Assembly: GCA_028527945.1 (NCBI GenBank) | Contig: JAQQAK010000031.1 | Location: forward strand, 1-9,900 | Source of the DNA: Spirochaetaceae bacterium | GTDB lineage: Bacteria > Spirochaetota > Spirochaetia > UBA9216 | Length of the DNA: 9,900 bases | Reading direction: 5' to 3' | In this document: piece by piece, positions 6,935 to 9,900 of the stretch | Layout of the letters: each line of letters opens with the position of its first letter | How positions within the stretch are numbered: position 1 is the stretch's first letter | Position numbers and translations under genes: made by a program | Notes under the pieces: generated by a model | Seen by the model: only the letters and a program-made list of their open reading frames with translations | What the model was told of the DNA's origin: nothing | Database searches by the model: none

Positions 6935-7696
6935 ATGCTATATTATCTGCGCATGCATAGAATTCTTATAATTAATGGAAGTTTTCGAAAAAAGAATACC
7001 TTCAGTATTCTAAAAAAAATAGAAGATTCATTATCAGGAAATGAAATAGATTTCGTAAATATAAAAGATTTTAATATAAAACCATGTACAGGATGTGAAA
7101 CATGCCTAAAAAAAGGCTTTTGTCCAATAAATGATGATTGCAATAAAGTTTTTGAGAAAATGGTCAAAGCTGATGGCATAATCATTGGTAATCCGGTTTA
7201 TCTAAGACAGTTATCAGGATATCTAAAAATACTTTTTGATCGTGCCTGCAGCTGGTATCATAGAACACCACTATATGGTAAACCAGTTTTTCTTGTATCT
7301 ACAACACAAGCTTCAGGCTTAAATAGTACCGATAAATTATTACACGATATTACTGATCAATGGGGAATGATTTACACAGGTAGTGTTTTGAGTTCAGTAT
7401 TCAACAGAAATAAAATTCTTTCTGACGAATCAAACTGGTTAAAAAAGTTTAATTTTTACCTTGATAGCAAAAATAAAAGATATTATAGACCATCTTTTAA
7501 AATGATCTTTGAGTTTTCTACTCAGAAAATGTTGGCAAAAAATGTTCTTACACTTGATAAAGAATATTGGAATGAAAAAAAATGGTTTAGTATGCCTTAT
7601 TATTACAAATGCAGAATTAATCCTTTAAAAAAACTGACAAGTTTAATTTTCTATAAAATAGGTTCTCATTTTATAGGTAAAAGTATGAAAAAATAA
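6935..7696 (+). CDS. Flavodoxin-fold FMN reductase-like protein with Isf-type cysteine cluster
   Basis: A 253-aa cytoplasmic protein of the NADPH-dependent FMN reductase/flavodoxin family, probably an FMN-binding oxidoreductase. The first strand and phosphate loop read ILIINGSFRKKNTFS (10-24), and GNPVY (85-89) is the usual second flavin-contact loop. Between them lie five cysteines, C51-x2-C54-x2-C57-x5-C63-x5-C69. The first four fit the compact pattern that binds a [4Fe-4S] cluster in archaeal iron-sulfur flavoprotein (Isf), so electron transfer through a cluster is possible. The C-terminal 80 residues, with DKEYWNEKKW, recall longer gut-bacterial members of the family. No ribosome site precedes either ATG 6935 or the in-frame ATG 6953; the latter gives the family-like start MHRILIINGS and may be the true one. 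The DNA is very AT-rich compared with the ABC genes. Substrate and partner are unknown. Confidence 0.8.
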   Translation: MLYYLRMHRILIINGSFRKKNTFSILKKIEDSLSGNEIDFVNIKDFNIKPCTGCETCLKKGFCPINDDCNKVFEKMVKADGIIIGNPVYLRQLSGYLKILFDRACSWYHRTPLYGKPVFLVSTTQASGLNSTDKLLHDITDQWGMIYTGSVLSSVFNRNKILSDESNWLKKFNFYLDSKNKRYYRPSFKMIFEFSTQKMLAKNVLTLDKEYWNEKKWFSMPYYYKCRINPLKKLTSLIFYKIGSHFIGKSMKK

Positions 7697-7702
7697 GAAA
7701 GG

Positions 7703-7726
7703 GCTTCCTCGTTTTTCAGAGGAAGC
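7703..7726 (+). terminator. Hairpin after the flavoprotein gene
   Basis: GCTTCCTC (7703-7710) and GAGGAAGC (7719-7726) form a perfect 8-bp stem with an 8-base loop, starting six bases after the flavoprotein stop. No T tract follows on the plus strand, so it is either a mRNA 3'-end stabiliser or a poor plus-strand terminator. On the minus strand it is followed by CCTTTCTTATTTTTT, which would suit termination of antisense transcription, but no minus-strand gene is visible here. Confidence 0.45.
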
Positions 7727-7814
7727 ATACACTTACAGAACTAAACAGCCACAAATTAAAAGGCAACATTGTAAGATAAAGACTCAAATAACAAATTATG
7801 CTAACATCATATCC

Positions 7815-9900
7815 ATGTTCAATGACTTGATAAACTTTTTAAAAACAGACAGAGACTTTCAAAAAAATATTACCCACTGGGAAACAATTCCAGCAAGAGA
7901 AGCAATTTATACTGAATACCCAAATAATATTGATTCAAGACTTTTACAAGTATATAAATCACGTGGAATCGACAAACTTTACTCACACCAAAAAGAATGT
8001 TTTGAAAATGTCATTGCAGGGCATAATACAGTCATCGTTACACCAACTGCTTCAGGTAAGACTCTTTGTTATAACCTTCCGGTTTTTGATCATATACTAA
8101 AAAATCCTGAAGCAAGAGCGCTTTATATTTTTCCGACAAAAGCTCTTTCTCAAGATCAACAAGCCGAAATAAATGAAGTTATACAAGATGGGCAGCTGCC
8201 GCTGAAAGCCGCGACATATGATGGAGATACCCCATCATCAATTAGAGTAGCAGCGCGTGATGCTGGGCGTATAATAATAACTAATCCCGATATGCTTCAT
8301 ACTGGTATTATGCCAAATCATCCCAAATGGATTAAATTCCTGAGCAATATAAAATTTATAGTTATTGATGAAATGCATATTTATAGAGGTGTATTTGGCT
8401 CTCATTTCACTAATGTTTTAAGACGACTTAAACGTATCTGTAATTTTTATGGTTCAGATCCTCAGTTTATTTGTTGCAGCGCGACAATAGGAAATCCTAA
8501 AGAACTTGCTGAAAATATTATAGAAAAACAAACTGTGCTAATTGATAAGAATGGAGCGCCTGGCGGAGAAAAACATTTTGTTCTTTATAATCCTCCGCTT
8601 GTAGATCCGGTTCAGGGAATTAGACGCGGAGTTGTTCTTGAATCACAATCTCTTGCCTTAAAGTTTTTAAAAAAAGGAATAAAAACTATTGTATTCTGTC
8701 GTTCCAGAGTTCGTACAGAACTTATTGCGTCATATATTAATTCAAGACTTTCAAATATATTTACCGAAAACAGCCATATACGGGTAGAAGCTTACCGAGG
8801 TGGATATCTTCCCAGTGAACGCCGGGAAATTGAACGAGGAATGCGTGATGGTAGTATTCAGGGCATAGTATCAACTAATGCCCTTGAACTTGGTATTGAT
8901 ATTGGAGGACTTGATGCTTCAATAATGGCAGGCTTCCCCGGAAGTATTTCATCTAGCTGGCAGCAGGCCGGTCGTGCCGGAAGGCGCGCTACATCATCTC
9001 TATCAGTCCTTATAGCGTCAGCTTCTCCCACAGATCAATTTGTGATTGATAATCCTGATTACTTTTTTGGGAAAAACCCGGAATCAGCATTAATTGATCC
9101 TGATAACATTTATATAGCACTTGATCATTTAAAATGTGCTGTTTTTGAGTTACCATTTGAAGCTGATGAAAAACTTGGAAAACAATCTCCTGAGCTTCTT
9201 CAATATCTTGAAGAGGAGGGAGTAATAAGATTTACAGGTGGTAAATATTATTGGTCAGAAAGAGGATACCCGGCTGAAAATGTTTCATTGCGAAGTGCGA
9301 CTAGTGAAAATGTTGTGATAATAGACGAAACAAATGGAAAAAATGTTGTAATCGGAGAAATGGACAGAACTTCAGCAAAAGAACTTATTTTTGATAATGC
9401 TATTTATATACATCGCGGAGAGCAGTACTCTGTTAGAAAACTCGATATAGAAAACAAAAAATGTTTTGTTAAAAAATCAAAATTAAATTACTACACAGAC
9501 GCAGTTGTAAAAACAGATATTAAGGTACTTGAAGAAGACAGACAATTAGAATCAATTGGCTGTAAAATCTCAGAAGGTGATGTTCTTGTCAGAAAGCAGG
9601 TTTCAAAATTTAAAAAAATTAAATACATGACTCATGAGAATATCGGCTACGGAGATATTTATCTTCCTGAAGAGGAGATGCACACAAGAAGCGCTATTTT
9701 TATTTTTGCAGAAGGGACAAAGGCAGGAGAAGCCTTTGCTCAAATTCCAAATGAGATAAAAGAACACGTTATAGGGCGAATAGGCAGCCTTATAAAAAAT
9801 GTCTCACCAATATTTTTACTATGTGACTCACATGATATAGGAGTTGCTGAAAGACTTCGAGACACACATTTTAAAGAACCAGCTATTTATATTTACGATA
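7815..9900 (+). CDS. mrfA: MrfA/YprA-type DEAD/DEAH-box DNA-repair helicase, 3' end outside the window
   Basis: The frame is open from ATG 7815 to the window edge (695 full codons, no stop), so the C terminus is missing. It is an SF2 helicase closely resembling Bacillus subtilis MrfA (YprA), a 3'-5' DNA helicase for mitomycin-type damage. The N terminus has HWETIPAREA and RGIDKLYSHQ (Q-motif region); then Walker A TPTASGKT (76-83), motif II DEMH (185-188), motif III SAT (222-224), motif V STNALELGIDIG (353-364) and motif VI QQAGRAGRR (383-391). The family-specific C-terminal part (DUF1998 region) begins with LPEEEMHTRSAIF (H623) and CDSHDIGV (C670). The family is about 750 aa long, so roughly 50-70 residues, including its terminal cysteine cluster, should lie beyond 9900. 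No clear ribosome site precedes 7815; no upstream in-frame ATG was found nearby. The exonuclease partner gene mrfB might follow outside the window. Confidence 0.9.
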   Translation, partial: MFNDLINFLKTDRDFQKNITHWETIPAREAIYTEYPNNIDSRLLQVYKSRGIDKLYSHQKECFENVIAGHNTVIVTPTASGKTLCYNLPVFDHILKNPEARALYIFPTKALSQDQQAEINEVIQDGQLPLKAATYDGDTPSSIRVAARDAGRIIITNPDMLHTGIMPNHPKWIKFLSNIKFIVIDEMHIYRGVFGSHFTNVLRRLKRICNFYGSDPQFICCSATIGNPKELAENIIEKQTVLIDKNGAPGGEKHFVLYNPPLVDPVQGIRRGVVLESQSLALKFLKKGIKTIVFCRSRVRTELIASYINSRLSNIFTENSHIRVEAYRGGYLPSERREIERGMRDGSIQGIVSTNALELGIDIGGLDASIMAGFPGSISSSWQQAGRAGRRATSSLSVLIASASPTDQFVIDNPDYFFGKNPESALIDPDNIYIALDHLKCAVFELPFEADEKLGKQSPELLQYLEEEGVIRFTGGKYYWSERGYPAENVSLRSATSENVVIIDETNGKNVVIGEMDRTSAKELIFDNAIYIHRGEQYSVRKLDIENKKCFVKKSKLNYYTDAVVKTDIKVLEEDRQLESIGCKISEGDVLVRKQVSKFKKIKYMTHENIGYGDIYLPEEEMHTRSAIFIFAEGTKAGEAFAQIPNEIKEHVIGRIGSLIKNVSPIFLLCDSHDIGVAERLRDTHFKEPAIYIYD

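Noticed and set aside
7697..7814. Integron attC-like or other recombination site in the gap before the helicase
   Set aside because: The perfect stem at 7703-7726 prompted the idea, but I could not find matched GTTRRRY/RYYYAAC core sites or a cassette structure.
1..9900. CRISPR array, tRNA, rRNA or insertion sequence
   Set aside because: I saw no regularly spaced repeats, no cloverleaf or rRNA-like stretches, and no transposase or terminal repeats in the window.

Overview
The window looks like chromosomal DNA of a spirochaete, probably Spirochaetales/Treponema-like. The main pointer is the signal peptide of the binding protein at 1371-2534, which ends VFA|GGQQE with no lipobox cysteine, a pattern I associate with binding proteins of that group. 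This assignment is inference; no rRNA or other marker gene is present.

Layout. Positions 1-459 hold one unrecognised small reading frame (141-368), possibly the in-frame part of a damaged gene. Positions 460-1188 (minus strand) encode a DUF2238/YjdF-type membrane protein. A divergent intergenic region (1189-1370) carries a promoter-like element overlapped by inverted repeats that read like a TetR-type operator. From 1371 to 6773 runs a four-gene plus-strand operon: a class III (iron-siderophore/haem/cobalamin type) periplasmic binding protein, a TetR/AcrR regulator, and two full-length half-transporters with the exporter fold (TMD-NBD), whose genes overlap by 17 nt. A hairpin plus T tract at 6790-6821 closes the operon. 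The DNA then becomes clearly more AT-rich: a flavodoxin-fold protein with an Isf-like cysteine cluster (6935-7696) and the first 695 codons of an MrfA/YprA-type DNA-repair helicase (7815 to the window edge). That helicase has no stop codon inside the window.

How the genes may work together. The two ABC proteins resemble the YbtP/YbtQ and IrtA/IrtB siderophore importers, which have an exporter fold but move substrate inward. Here such a pair sits in one transcription unit with a periplasmic binding protein of the family that normally feeds BtuC/FecC-type permeases, and no such permease is in the window. The simplest reading is a TetR-controlled metal-chelate uptake system in which the binding protein may serve an exporter-fold transporter. 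The alternatives are that the binding protein serves a distant permease, or that the ABC pair is an exporter. This is the most interesting point in the window. The flavoprotein and helicase genes look like separate units.
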